Below are positions 16,198-24,914 of a stretch of DNA of 48,612 nucleotides, piece after piece. Source of the DNA: an uncultured Schlesneria sp. (GTDB lineage Bacteria > Planctomycetota > Planctomycetia > Planctomycetales > Planctomycetaceae); the NCBI GenBank assembly GCA_903834925.1, contig CAILLA010000229.1:1-48612 (forward strand). Reading direction: 5' to 3'. Each line of letters starts with the position of its first letter. Positions within the stretch are counted from its first letter, which is position 1. A program made the position numbers and the translations under genes. The notes beneath the pieces were generated by a model. The model was not told the origin of the DNA, made no database searches, and saw only the letters and a program-made list of their open reading frames with translations.

Positions 16198-17271
16198 GTG
16201 CAAGCTCATATCGTTTTGTTGCCTGGTGATGGGATTGGTCCGGAAGTGGTCGCTCAGGGTGAGCGGGTGTTGCTGGAGATCGGCAAGCGATTCGGACATA
16301 CGTTCCGATTCAGTACTCATTCCATCGGAGGCTGTGCGATCGACCAGTGCGGCAATCCGCTCCCCGACGAAACACTGGCGGCCTGCAAGGGGTCTCAGGC
16401 GGTGCTGCTGGGGGCAGTCGGCGGTCCGAAGTGGGATGATCCGAACGCCAAGACTCGGCCGGAAGCGGGACTGCTCAAGATCCGCAAAGAACTGGGCTTA
16501 TTCGCCAACCTGCGTCCGATTTTTGTGTCGCCGCATCTGGTGTCAGCGTCGCCGCTTAAGACGGAAATTGTCTCCGGTACGGATATCCTGTTTTTCCGTG
16601 AACTGACCGGCGGGATCTATTTCGGTCCCTCAGGCAAAGAAACGATTGACGGAGGTGAATCCGCTTATAACACCATGGTCTACAGTACCTACGAAGTTGA
16701 GCGAATCGTTCGGCTGGCGGGTGAAGCGGCACGTGGTCGACGCAAGAAAGTGACTTCCGTTGATAAAGCCAACGTCCTGGAAGTTTCGCGGCTGTGGCGC
16801 AAGACATTTGAACGTGTCATGAAGGCGGAATTCCCCGATGTACAGTTTGAAAACGTGCTGGTCGACGCGATGGCCATGCACCTGATTTCCAAGCCACGCA
16901 GCTTTGACGTCGTGGTGACCGAGAACTTGTTTGGCGACATTCTGACCGACGAAGGGTCGATGTTACCTGGATCGATGGGAATGCTTCCGTCGGCTTCGAT
17001 CGGCTCATCAGGGCCAGGTCTGTACGAACCGATTCACGGGTCGGCTCCCGACATCGCCGGTAAGGGAATCGCGAATCCGTTGGCGACAATTCTGGCAGCG
17101 GCCATGCTGTTGCGTCATTCGTTGAAGCTGGAATCGGAAGCGGTCGTGATTGAAAAAGCGGTCGACCGAGTCTTGGCTAAGGGTCACCGAACGGCTGACC
17201 TGGCGGGAGGCGGTTCCAGCGTGGGAACTGCCGAAATGGGATCGCTGGTGATTGCGGAACTTTCAGCGTAG
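16198..17271 (+). CDS. leuB: 3-isopropylmalate dehydrogenase
   Basis: 357 residues, the normal length. It catalyses the NAD+-dependent oxidative decarboxylation of (2R,3S)-3-isopropylmalate in leucine synthesis. Visible motifs: [14 protein letters not shown] at the N-terminus, [11 protein letters not shown], the substrate-binding ELTGGIYFG loop, [13 protein letters not shown], the metal-binding [18 protein letters not shown], and the NAD-binding [20 protein letters not shown]. The start is a GTG, with no in-frame ATG upstream that fits. It stands alone between the SPFH operon and a hairpin, without other leucine genes nearby. Confidence 0.97.
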   Translation: MQAHIVLLPGDGIGPEVVAQGERVLLEIGKRFGHTFRFSTHSIGGCAIDQCGNPLPDETLAACKGSQAVLLGAVGGPKWDDPNAKTRPEAGLLKIRKELGLFANLRPIFVSPHLVSASPLKTEIVSGTDILFFRELTGGIYFGPSGKETIDGGESAYNTMVYSTYEVERIVRLAGEAARGRRKKVTSVDKANVLEVSRLWRKTFERVMKAEFPDVQFENVLVDAMAMHLISKPRSFDVVVTENLFGDILTDEGSMLPGSMGMLPSASIGSSGPGLYEPIHGSAPDIAGKGIANPLATILAAAMLLRHSLKLESEAVVIEKAVDRVLAKGHRTADLAGGGSSVGTAEMGSLVIAELSA

Positions 17272-17300
17272 GTCCCGATCAAAAACAAGAATCGAAAAAA

Positions 17301-17360
17301 CAGGAGGTAAAGCTCCTGCTGACCCGTGAAGTCGGTATACGTACTGACTTCACGGGTCAG
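17301..17360 (+). terminator. double hairpin after leuB
   Basis: Two consecutive stem-loops: CAGGAG-GTAAAG-CTCCTG (17301-17318) and a perfect 15-bp stem at 17319-17333 and 17346-17360 with a 12-base loop, followed by TTGTTTGG. The T tract is weak, so this may be a bidirectional terminator-like structure or an attenuating or transcript-stabilising hairpin. Confidence 0.55.
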
Positions 17361-17722
17361 TTGTTTGGTGTTACGAGCGTTCTCCCGAAAATCGCGGAAT
17401 GCGTCTTTCTTCCGCGTCGCTAACCGGGCAACGGCCCCGTCGATCCGCATGCGGCATATTCTCGTTCACTAAGATCTTGCAAAACCTCCCACTCACCGCA
17501 TAGCCACTAGATTGTCGCTGGCGACGAGTTCTGTAGAAAAACGATTATTTTCGTTTTTTTCGTGATTTTTCCCATTGCCGGACACGATGCGAGGTCTAGA
17601 ACCTTCGCGGCTCGTGCAGATGAACGGCTCGCCGCCGGCTCGGCCTGGTGAATTCCAATGAACTGTCTGCACAATTCTCATGTGATTCGTCGTTAACGCT
17701 TATTATTAAAAGAGTTAAGAAA
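17361..17722. other. intergenic region with short dispersed repeat
   Basis: No gene seen. The word at 17385-17408 (CCGAAAATCGCGGAATGCG) recurs with few changes at 18874-18898. The T-rich segment at 17535-17570 and the AT-rich segment before 17723 could contain the promoter of the secreted protein gene. Confidence 0.45.
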
Positions 17723-18298
17723 ATGAAGCTTTTGAATTCGTGGATTTCTGCTGTTGTTGTTTGCTCAGCCATCGCCAGCCAGGCAAATGCCGACGTTTTG
17801 ATGCTCGCTTCAGGGGACAGCACCGGCGACACCTTCGCCGTGACGAACGTGACGTCATTTGTTGGTGTTGGAAACGTCTCAGTTGAAACCAAGCGAGAAA
17901 AGAGCCAAGCGTCGTCAGCTTTTGTTCCAGGCAGTTTAATTAATAAGTCCAACCAGGGTACATGGTTAATGAGCCAAAGCGTTCAGCACGAAAAGACGGC
18001 ACGTCAAGAAAAGGTTTCATTGAGGACGGTGGCTGGTCGTGGTCAAAAAATCACCCCGACGCTACCGACTGGTACGGAAACGCGACCTGTTTCGACATTC
18101 GCACAGTTTGTACAAATCTTTAAGCACACGCAAAACAGCCAAGACGAACTTAAGGCGGTTCACGCAACCGTTGGCGATGAAATTGCCCCGAAGACCTCGA
18201 GCATGGCGTTCATCGGCCTGTTTGCCTCCGGTCTGGCAGGGATTACGGGATTGGTCACGGCAAGCCGTCGTGGATTCTTTCTCCGTGCCGCAAGATAA
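17723..18298 (+). CDS. secreted protein with PEP-CTERM-like C-terminal anchor
   Basis: 191 residues from ATG 17723. An upstream in-frame ATG at 17648 would put 25 charged residues before the signal peptide, so the later start is preferred. The signal peptide MKLLNSWISAVVVCSAIASQ ends near ANA. The C-terminus has a hydrophobic helix (MAFIGLFASGLAGITGLVTA) followed by a basic tail (SRRGFFLRAAR), the layout of PEP-CTERM/exosortase-type sorting signals, although the PEP motif itself is not clear. The middle is Ser/Thr/Gln-rich and unrecognised. Two very small ORFs follow. A surface protein is the best reading. Confidence 0.6.
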   Translation: MKLLNSWISAVVVCSAIASQANADVLMLASGDSTGDTFAVTNVTSFVGVGNVSVETKREKSQASSAFVPGSLINKSNQGTWLMSQSVQHEKTARQEKVSLRTVAGRGQKITPTLPTGTETRPVSTFAQFVQIFKHTQNSQDELKAVHATVGDEIAPKTSSMAFIGLFASGLAGITGLVTASRRGFFLRAAR

Positions 18299-18347
18299 CG
18301 CCCGACTCGCACATTCTGACGATTTATCGCCATCAAGGACAATTAAC

Positions 18348-18497
18348 GTGACAGCCTCAATGCAAAAGCTCGGAAACATCTCACCGACAATAGGTAGTTT
18401 TCCGATTCTCATCGCAACTTGCCTGTATTTGACGGCCGTCGATTTCATGCACCATTTGTTGCGGCCTCAGTTGCAGGACCTAGAAACCTTCTGGTGA
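18348..18497 (+). CDS. possible 49-residue membrane peptide
   Basis: A GTG-started frame with AAGGA eight bases upstream, or ATG at 18360. It has one hydrophobic stretch (IGSFPILIATCLYLTAVDF) and an acidic/aromatic end (LQDLETFW). It begins 50 bases after the PEP-CTERM-like gene. No family recognised; kept because start signal and helix agree. Confidence 0.35.
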   Translation: MTASMQKLGNISPTIGSFPILIATCLYLTAVDFMHHLLRPQLQDLETFW

Positions 18498-18561
18498 TCC
18501 AAGATCGCATCGAAATTTGCTCATTAACCGCAATCGTTTTTTTCGGAAAAGGAAGTAGGCA

Positions 18562-18714
18562 ATGTTTGCGCCGATCAAGAAGTTTGACAATGTCCCTTTG
18601 ACATCAGAGCGGTTCACGCCGTCAAGCATCGTCGCCAGCCTGTTTTTAACGCTGGCAGGTATCCTCAACTCATTTTTTTCGCCATCGAAACTCAGCGAAT
18701 GGGATCGTTACTAA
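18562..18714 (+). CDS. possible 50-residue membrane peptide
   Basis: ATG with AAGGA about nine bases upstream. The sequence begins MFAPIKKFDNVPLTSERF, has one hydrophobic segment (SIVASLFLTLAGILNSFF) and ends KLSEWDRY. It is 64 bases after the preceding small ORF and probably belongs to the same transcript. No family recognised. Confidence 0.45.
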   Translation: MFAPIKKFDNVPLTSERFTPSSIVASLFLTLAGILNSFFSPSKLSEWDRY

Positions 18715-19291
18715 GCGCAATACGGGTGACGAATGGCTCTTATGCAGTCTTTCTCTCGTGACTCAGTACTCAAATTTAGACTCGGGACACCCTCCGCTTT
18801 CGTCGTGCTGACGAGCCCCTGGCATCAACAGACGCACAATACGCTGCGTAATATTGGTTTCAGTAACCTACTTCCGAAAAATCGCGGAACGCATCTTTTG
18901 TCCCGTTCTCCAAACGGACAGCGTCCCGTAGGTCATGATTCTCAGCTCAAACAACTCCCTTGAGTACATTGCCGAGGCTAGGATGAGTTTCACTCGTCGG
19001 TTCCTTGGGCGAAATCGCTGTGGCCTTGGGTGCAATTCCCGTTTCGAGAACCCGAAACAAGATCCGTGATGAGATTTGCAGACTGTTCTTCTTGAGCGTC
19101 CGATGCTGCCAGTATCGAAATTGGTCGGCGATGCTCCGGCGAAACTCCACGGGCCGATTCTTGACTCCGACCAACTGTATCGTCGGATTTTAGCCGCCTC
19201 GTCGTTTGGTCTGAATGAAATGTGCGACGCGCGACGGTAGAATCTATTCCTACACTTCTCAGCGTTACCACTTGTCAGGAATGGCTCTCAA
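18715..19291. other. intergenic region, possibly decayed sequence
   Basis: About 575 bases without a convincing gene. The minus-strand frames at 18947-19174 and 18990-19271 overlap each other and have no recognised family. The repeat word shared with 17385-17408 lies at 18874-18898. Confidence 0.4.
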
Positions 19292-21535
19292 ATGTTGGCC
19301 GATAACAATCGATCAATTACAGCTTCCGATATCAGACGGTTCGCATTGTTTCTCGCCGTCAGCCTTGTACTTCAGGCTTCGCCTGCCTTCGCTCAGCAAA
19401 AGCCGTTGATCATCGAATCGTCGACCATGCAACCTTCGGTTTCTATTGGGCGACCCATGCTGACCTGGTGGGACGTCAAGATCCAGGACAAAGGGCTTGT
19501 CACGGGCAAATTTCGATTCGTCGTGCACTCTGAAGGATATCAGTTTGCGACCGTGGAAACGGAAGAGTTAACACTCAATGGTCCAGAACAGCGCATCCGA
19601 GTCTTGTTGCCAGCGGTGGATTGTGCTCAGTTCATCGATCGACTTTATGTCGATATCTCGTTTCGCGGAAAGAAATATTCCGGTGAACTCGGTCAACAGA
19701 TTCTGCGAGTCCCGTTTTCTTCCAAATCGGTATTTATGTGCCTTTCTGGAGAATCGCGAATCGTTCGTAAGAAGTCGCCGCAACGTGACAAAGTCATCGA
19801 ACGGTTAAAGTTTGAGAACCTGGTTCCCGTGCTATCAAACAGTAAAATGGCAATTGACGAGACTGAATATCTGCAAACAATCATTGCCTCGATTGATCCA
19901 GCCGATTTCCCGGCAGAACCGCTTGCTTACTGTGGTTATGATGTTGTGATTCTGCTGAATGATGAATTTCGAAACCTTCGAAAACCTCAGCTTGAGGGAA
20001 TGCTGGCATGGATCAAGGCGGGGGGAAGCCTGTACGTTGAACCAAACGGAGTCTTAGAACCTTACCACATTGACTTTCTGCGAAGTCTGACGAAAGAGGA
20101 TCATCGAGAACTCCAGTTTCAGGTGGACGCGGCGGGTAAGTTGCCTGCCGATACGATTCCCAACGATCTCTCGACCATGTCGATCAAATGTGGACTGGGC
20201 GATGTCGTGATTCGAACCGAGAACCCCGATCAGGAAATCAATGCGCCGATAGAGACTTGGAGGGGGATCGTTACCCCACTTTGGAAATGGCGATTTCGAC
20301 CCATTCCGAGGCCCGATCATGTAGTGCATGAAGTTGGTCAGAATGGTCGTCCGGTGGAAAAGAAGATTCCGAATTCCGATCCCTGGGGCTTTTCGATGTC
20401 GCTTTTTTCTCGAACATCGCTTCGGCCAGAACAATTGCTGGATCGCTTGATGCCCGAAGGGGTTCGAATGGTACCATTGTCTCTTCTGGCAGCCATTTTG
20501 ATCGCTTTCGTCTGCCTGATTGGGCCTGGTGATTATTTTGTACTTGGTTGGATGCGGATACGAAAGCTGACGTGGCTGACGTTTCCCATCGCGACCTTGG
20601 GAGTCACCGCACTTACTGTCTGGCTGTCAAACAGTTATATGTCGGCCGCAGAAACCCGACGTGCCCTTGTCATCCGGGATCTCAACCAATCGGGAGATAT
20701 CGTCCGCACGAATCGATTCGAGCTTTTATTCGTGGCTTCTACTCATCAAGTCGCAACGGATGTCGAAAAAGGCTTGTTCACACCGCTCAATACCGGTTTA
20801 TCGTTTAACGAGGATACGCGCGTATGGGCGGGGGGCAGGCAAGGTTTTGTCGGTCAAAATGGCCGGGCTATCGGTATACGGGATCGTAATTTTGCCGCAC
20901 CGATTGCTGCCGGGGATGGACAAGCACGCACCGTACCGACTCAAGTTCAAGGACGGATTCCAACCCAGTTTGCAGCGACGCAAGACCTGGCAAAATGGAC
21001 CCCACAGATAAATCGCCTGATGTCGATTCCAGGAACAGCGGCAAGCCCTGAAGTCGATTGGTCTGAGTTCGATTTGAAAACCGCCGAGTTGCAATCGTTA
21101 TCTGGGCACCAGATTCCCCCGAAGCTTGTCAATCTCGCAAAAGCACGTTGGGGCGAACAAGTCATGGTCGCTTGTCTCACCGGCAAAGACCGTTGGGCCT
21201 ATGATCATTCGCAAGGCTGGCGTTCTGAAAGATCAGCGAACATCCCTTTCCAACAGCTCAATAATTTTCAGATCCAAGGTATTCCACAAGACCAGGTTAC
21301 CATTCAGATGCTGCAGGAACCGGATCTTTTCCGCTGGATCTACCAAGCCTCGGTGGCAGCAGTCGATCAGGGGACGTTTCGATTAATGAAACAAACGGCA
21401 CCCAAAGGGGGAGCGATCGGAGATGATCTGCCGCTATTAGACTCCAGCGACCCCAAGGCATGGTTGCTCGTGATCATCGTTCCCGAGAAGGACGACTTCG
21501 TTGTCTATCGAAAGCTGATGAAGTTTCAGGATTGA
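19292..21535 (+). CDS. large membrane protein, function unknown
   Basis: 747 residues. A signal peptide is likely (FALFLAVSLVLQASPAFAQ, cleaved near residue 35). The first 380 residues would be outside the membrane and include a segment like a glutamine-amidotransferase or DUF4350-type fold (YDVVILLNDEFRNLRKPQL, then MLAWIKAGGSLYVEPNG). Two transmembrane helices (about 392-445, LSLLAAILIAFVCLIGPGDY and WLTFPIATLGVTALTVW) follow, then a 300-residue C-terminal region. This layout occurs in planctomycete proteins of unknown role that resemble membrane-tethered regulators of aerotolerance-type operons, but no MoxR or BatA neighbour is present here. The 3' end overlaps the convergent App1-like gene by ten bases. 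Confidence 0.7.
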   Translation: MLADNNRSITASDIRRFALFLAVSLVLQASPAFAQQKPLIIESSTMQPSVSIGRPMLTWWDVKIQDKGLVTGKFRFVVHSEGYQFATVETEELTLNGPEQRIRVLLPAVDCAQFIDRLYVDISFRGKKYSGELGQQILRVPFSSKSVFMCLSGESRIVRKKSPQRDKVIERLKFENLVPVLSNSKMAIDETEYLQTIIASIDPADFPAEPLAYCGYDVVILLNDEFRNLRKPQLEGMLAWIKAGGSLYVEPNGVLEPYHIDFLRSLTKEDHRELQFQVDAAGKLPADTIPNDLSTMSIKCGLGDVVIRTENPDQEINAPIETWRGIVTPLWKWRFRPIPRPDHVVHEVGQNGRPVEKKIPNSDPWGFSMSLFSRTSLRPEQLLDRLMPEGVRMVPLSLLAAILIAFVCLIGPGDYFVLGWMRIRKLTWLTFPIATLGVTALTVWLSNSYMSAAETRRALVIRDLNQSGDIVRTNRFELLFVASTHQVATDVEKGLFTPLNTGLSFNEDTRVWAGGRQGFVGQNGRAIGIRDRNFAAPIAAGDGQARTVPTQVQGRIPTQFAATQDLAKWTPQINRLMSIPGTAASPEVDWSEFDLKTAELQSLSGHQIPPKLVNLAKARWGEQVMVACLTGKDRWAYDHSQGWRSERSANIPFQQLNNFQIQGIPQDQVTIQMLQEPDLFRWIYQASVAAVDQGTFRLMKQTAPKGGAIGDDLPLLDSSDPKAWLLVIIVPEKDDFVVYRKLMKFQD

Positions 21536-22599
21536 CCGAGTGCGACAAGCCGCGAAACATCGGCTCGAATTTCATCCGGGTCAACATACAGCGACCATTT
21601 CGCCGGGTCAGTTCCCTCGAACGCTGTCTGGATACGATCGGTGTCTCGCGATTCACTGCGGATGGCTCGAATAAAAACACCGATGATCTGATCCGGAAAT
21701 TCCCTCAGAAAGCTGCCGTAGATGTCAGGGTCCTGCTCGCCTGAATCACCGATCAGGACAAAACGACGTTGGGGAAACGCAAGCAAGATTGGTTCGATTG
21801 CAGTCCGCTTGTAAGCTTTCTGAGGTGACTTGCGCAGCTTCTTCGCCGCTTCACGAAATCGAAATCGTTTCAGGTGAAACGAACCTGGTGGATAGCCTTC
21901 CGTACGACAGAATTCGTGCAAGGGTTCGTAAAGTTGCCAGGGGCTTCCCGAAACAAAGTGAAATACCGCACCGGCAATTGCACAATCGCGGTAAAGTTCG
22001 GGCATCCGCGGCACCGGGACAAAACGCTTGGCAAACGTATTTCGGAACAGATCACGTCGGTTACTGACGTTACTGTGTTTAATCGTATCGTCCACATCCG
22101 AGATGATCGAAACCCCATTCGGCTCGATCAATTGCAGTCTTCCGGCGAATTCGCGTTCGTCCGGTGCATTCAATACCGCCTGGCATCCCAACCAGCGACC
22201 GCTGTTCTCGATGGACTGAGCCAATCTTGATGCGAATTCGTCAGGGACTTCAACCGTCCCTTTGAACAAACCCATGTAATCGGATTCGGCAACGGGGAAC
22301 TCACGGTCTCCGATCAAGATGTTGACAAGACGCCCCTTCAGGCCCGACATCAGGAATTGCCGCATTCGCTGGCGAAAGTATTCGTCCGCCGAACGATCGA
22401 TCCGCATCGCCCGCTGGATCAATCCCATCACTGGCGAACGACGGAACCACGGCAACCGCGGATCGAACACGCAACCTTGCACGACCAACGACCACGATCG
22501 CCCATCAGGCGTCCTTGATCCGAATGACGGATATAAAACGATTTGCTCTTCCCGTCCCACGGTCGTACGGTTACGTCGAAATGAACGAAACAGTGACAC
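21526..22599 (-). CDS. App1-like phosphatidate phosphatase domain protein (DUF2183)
   Basis: 357 residues from a GTG at 22599, which has GAGG nine bases upstream; a TTG at 22608 is the alternative. The C-terminal half is an App1/DUF2183 haloacid-dehalogenase-type domain: catalytic ISDVDDTIKHS (DxDxT), FHFVSGSPWQLY (motif II Ser), a Lys-containing helix (KRFRFREAAKKLRKSPQKAY) and FVLIGDSGEQDPDIY (motif III). In yeast App1 this domain dephosphorylates phosphatidate. The gene lies 11 bases (between stop and TTG) after the dehydrogenase gene and appears to be the last gene of the BMC transcript, but a role in the microcompartment is not known. Confidence 0.85.
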   Translation of the reverse strand: MSLFRSFRRNRTTVGREEQIVLYPSFGSRTPDGRSWSLVVQGCVFDPRLPWFRRSPVMGLIQRAMRIDRSADEYFRQRMRQFLMSGLKGRLVNILIGDREFPVAESDYMGLFKGTVEVPDEFASRLAQSIENSGRWLGCQAVLNAPDEREFAGRLQLIEPNGVSIISDVDDTIKHSNVSNRRDLFRNTFAKRFVPVPRMPELYRDCAIAGAVFHFVSGSPWQLYEPLHEFCRTEGYPPGSFHLKRFRFREAAKKLRKSPQKAYKRTAIEPILLAFPQRRFVLIGDSGEQDPDIYGSFLREFPDQIIGVFIRAIRSESRDTDRIQTAFEGTDPAKWSLYVDPDEIRADVSRLVALGQS

Positions 22600-22619
22600 G
22601 GGCGTCAACCTCGGGAGAG

Positions 22620-23543
22620 TTACAGGACTTTCTCAATGGTCTCGCGCAGAACGCTGCCCGATTTCTGAAGCGCCATTTTTTCTTTCGGCCACAGCTCGAC
22701 TTCGATCACACCCAGGACTCCCTTTCGTCCTATCACGGTCGGAACCGAAATCGCCACGTCGCGCAAACCATACGCCCCCGATTGTAACGAAGAGACGGGC
22801 AGAATCCGACGCTGATCCAAAGCGATGGCATGCACAACGTCCGCAATCGAAACACCCACTGCGAAACCGGCTCCACCTTTCTTCTTAATGACTTCGGCAC
22901 CGCTTCCGCGAGTTTTCTTTTCGACGTCGGCAATCAGTTGAGAATTCACGCCGGGGTATTTATCAAGTGGAAGGCCTGCAATCTGAGCGGCAGACCAGAT
23001 GGGAACCATACTGTCGCCGTGTTCGCCGTAGATTGTCACATCGACCTGGGTCGGTGGAACGTCAAGCCGCTGGGCGAGCATACTTCGCAACCGTGTCGTA
23101 TCCAGCACCGTGCCAAGGCCGATCACCTGAGACGCAGGAAGCCCAAGTTCCTTGATGGCAAGATAGGTCAACACGTCAACCGGGTTGGAAACGACGAAAA
23201 CAATCGCATCTTTGCGAAGCCCCGAAGATTTCAGTTCTGTCAGAATCCCACGGAACAACACCACGTTGCGATTGATGAGGTCCAGGCGGCTTTCGTCAGG
23301 TTTGCGGCGAAGTCCCGCTGTAATCACGACAACGTCGCTGTCGGAGCAGGATTTCATGTCACCGGATGTGATTTTCTGATCGGCAAGAATGCTGGCACCG
23401 TGCAACAAGTCCAAAGCCTGACCTTCGCACGCTTCCTGATTCACGTCGACCAGATGAATATGCCGCACGATCTTGCCCGCTTGCAGAGCGAACCCCGCAC
23501 ACGAACCGACCAGACCGCCACCGCCAATGATACTGACTTTCAT
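22620..23543 (-). CDS. lactate/malate dehydrogenase-family protein of the BMC locus
   Basis: 307 residues from the ATG at 23543 (MKVSIIGGGGLVGSCAG), with AGGAAAGG upstream; a longer frame to 23594 adds an unrelated leader. Motifs: Gly-rich nucleotide-binding IIGGGGLVGS, VDVNQE after beta-2 (an acidic residue selecting NAD), TAGLRRKPDESRLDL for the mobile loop, and catalytic His in YGEHGDSM. In the loop, the position that is Gln102 in lactate dehydrogenases is Arg, as in malate dehydrogenases. In PV-type BMC loci a gene of this family is thought to balance NAD/NADH between aldehyde oxidation and reduction. Its true substrate here is open. Confidence 0.88.
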   Translation of the reverse strand: MKVSIIGGGGLVGSCAGFALQAGKIVRHIHLVDVNQEACEGQALDLLHGASILADQKITSGDMKSCSDSDVVVITAGLRRKPDESRLDLINRNVVLFRGILTELKSSGLRKDAIVFVVSNPVDVLTYLAIKELGLPASQVIGLGTVLDTTRLRSMLAQRLDVPPTQVDVTIYGEHGDSMVPIWSAAQIAGLPLDKYPGVNSQLIADVEKKTRGSGAEVIKKKGGAGFAVGVSIADVVHAIALDQRRILPVSSLQSGAYGLRDVAISVPTVIGRKGVLGVIEVELWPKEKMALQKSGSVLRETIEKVL

Positions 23544-23654
23544 AATGGCCTTTCCTCGAAGGTTTGTTTCCAGCGTTGAGGAAACTGTTCCCATGCACGT
23601 TGGTAGGTTTGTTCCAACGGAACGTTTATGTAATGTTCGGGTGTTAATTCCTAC

Positions 23655-24560
23655 TTATTTCATCGCAGCAAGAACTTGTTCGGTGATCAATCTGACCAGC
23701 GATTCCATATCAACGTCCTGGCTTTGCGCTGGCTTGGCTTCCGTTGTTGTAGCAACAGATTTTTGTCGTTCAAGGTAACCGGCATACTGAGGTGGTGGCT
23801 CAAACGCGATCGGTTCAAGCTTGTTCTCTTTGTACCCATCGCGGAAAGCGGTATTGCCGCAAAGATCGCAGTTCTCGACGTGGAATCGAGGATCGTCAAA
23901 TCCCAGTTTCTTCTTCAGATCGAGTAACTCGACCGACTCACGTTCGTTGAGGTACGTCACTTTGCCTAACTGCTTGGACAACAGCAGGATTCGGCAATAG
24001 GCATCAAGGATTTCGGTCTTCCAGTAGGCATCTTCCAAAGATTTTCCAAACGTCACGGTACCGTGATTGGTCAGGATAATCGTGTTGGTTCCATTCCCCA
24101 GGAACGGCACAACAGTATTGGCAAACGCGTGTCCGCCTGGCGTCTCGTACGGGGCGATGGGTACTTCGCCCATGAAGACTTCGATCTCGGGCAGAATGCA
24201 TTGCGGAATCGGTTCGCGAGCGACCGCAAATGCCGTGGCATGCGGTGGATGGCAGTGAACGACGGCCTTCACGTCTGGTCGGTGTTTCATGATCGCCAGA
24301 TGCAGCAGCACTTCGCTGGTTCGCTTTCTCTTACCGGCGATCTGAACCCCTTCCATGTCAACGGCACAGATGTCGTCGGGAGTCATGAAACCTTTGCAAA
24401 TCATCGTCGGTGAACAAAGGACTTCGTTTTCACCAACGCGGATCGAAATGTTTCCGTCGTTGGCGGCAGCGAATCCCTTATTATAAACGCGACGGCCGAT
24501 TTCGCAGATCTCTTCTTTCAGTTTCCGATCATTAATACCGGAGTTCCATTGGGTGGACAT
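23655..24560 (-). CDS. class II aldolase (L-fuculose/L-rhamnulose-1-phosphate type), BMC cargo
   Basis: 301 residues from ATG 24560, with AAAAGGA nine bases upstream. Class II aldolase/adducin fold: AANDGNISIRV near residue 40, zinc-binding HCHPPHATAFA, EIEVFMGEVPIAPY (catalytic Glu region), and a third His in LTNHGTVTFG. A CDLCG motif lies in an extra C-terminal segment not usual in the short family members. The last 18 residues (SLVRLITEQVLAAMK after a Pro/Gln/Asp linker) look like an encapsulation helix. It would split fuculose- or rhamnulose-1-phosphate into dihydroxyacetone phosphate and L-lactaldehyde inside the shell. Confidence 0.92.
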   Translation of the reverse strand: MSTQWNSGINDRKLKEEICEIGRRVYNKGFAAANDGNISIRVGENEVLCSPTMICKGFMTPDDICAVDMEGVQIAGKRKRTSEVLLHLAIMKHRPDVKAVVHCHPPHATAFAVAREPIPQCILPEIEVFMGEVPIAPYETPGGHAFANTVVPFLGNGTNTIILTNHGTVTFGKSLEDAYWKTEILDAYCRILLLSKQLGKVTYLNERESVELLDLKKKLGFDDPRFHVENCDLCGNTAFRDGYKENKLEPIAFEPPPQYAGYLERQKSVATTTEAKPAQSQDVDMESLVRLITEQVLAAMK

Positions 24561-24591
24561 TTTTGCGTTTCCTTTTCTCGTCAATCTTCGG

Positions 24592-24873
24592 TTATTCGAC
24601 TTCGATCGTATCTAAAATACAGGCGTTGTAGGCGTCGAGCGGTTTGTAGTTGGGGGCAAACGGATTGGCCGCCTCACCCCCTTCACTGAAACCGATCTTT
24701 GAGCCCGGCGATGCACCAAGTTCGTCATAGACGATCACGGCTTCATCACGACCTGCTGCGTCTCCCTTGAGTCCCGCGACATTGAGCGGTACGACGACAA
24801 GCCACGTACCACCCACAACTGTCGGGTTGCACTTGGACAATGTCACCTTTCCGATCACTTCGCCGACTCGCAT
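24592..24873 (-). CDS. BMC vertex protein (BMC-P, EutN/CcmL family)
   Basis: 93 residues, full length, with AAAGGA upstream of the ATG. Begins MRVGEVIGKVTLSKCNPTVV and carries the family beta-barrel pattern WLVVVPLN and ending NACILDTIEVE. BMC-P pentamers cap the twelve vertices of the icosahedral shell. One of three such genes in this operon; it is 31 bases upstream of the aldolase gene. The insert EGGEAANPFAPNYKPLDAYN is longer than in CcmL. Confidence 0.93.
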   Translation of the reverse strand: MRVGEVIGKVTLSKCNPTVVGGTWLVVVPLNVAGLKGDAAGRDEAVIVYDELGASPGSKIGFSEGGEAANPFAPNYKPLDAYNACILDTIEVE

Positions 24874-24914
24874 TCACTTTCCTTTGTTTCGATGGATCAC
24901 ATTGGACCACTATT

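Noticed and set aside
17301-17360. Hairpins after leuB as a leucine leader or T-box
   Set aside because: They lie downstream, not upstream, of leuB and lack a T-box core; terminator-like use is more likely.
18947-19271. Minus-strand frames that might be a decayed gene
   Set aside because: Two frames overlap with no clear homology in either; no anchor motif was found, so I left it as intergenic.
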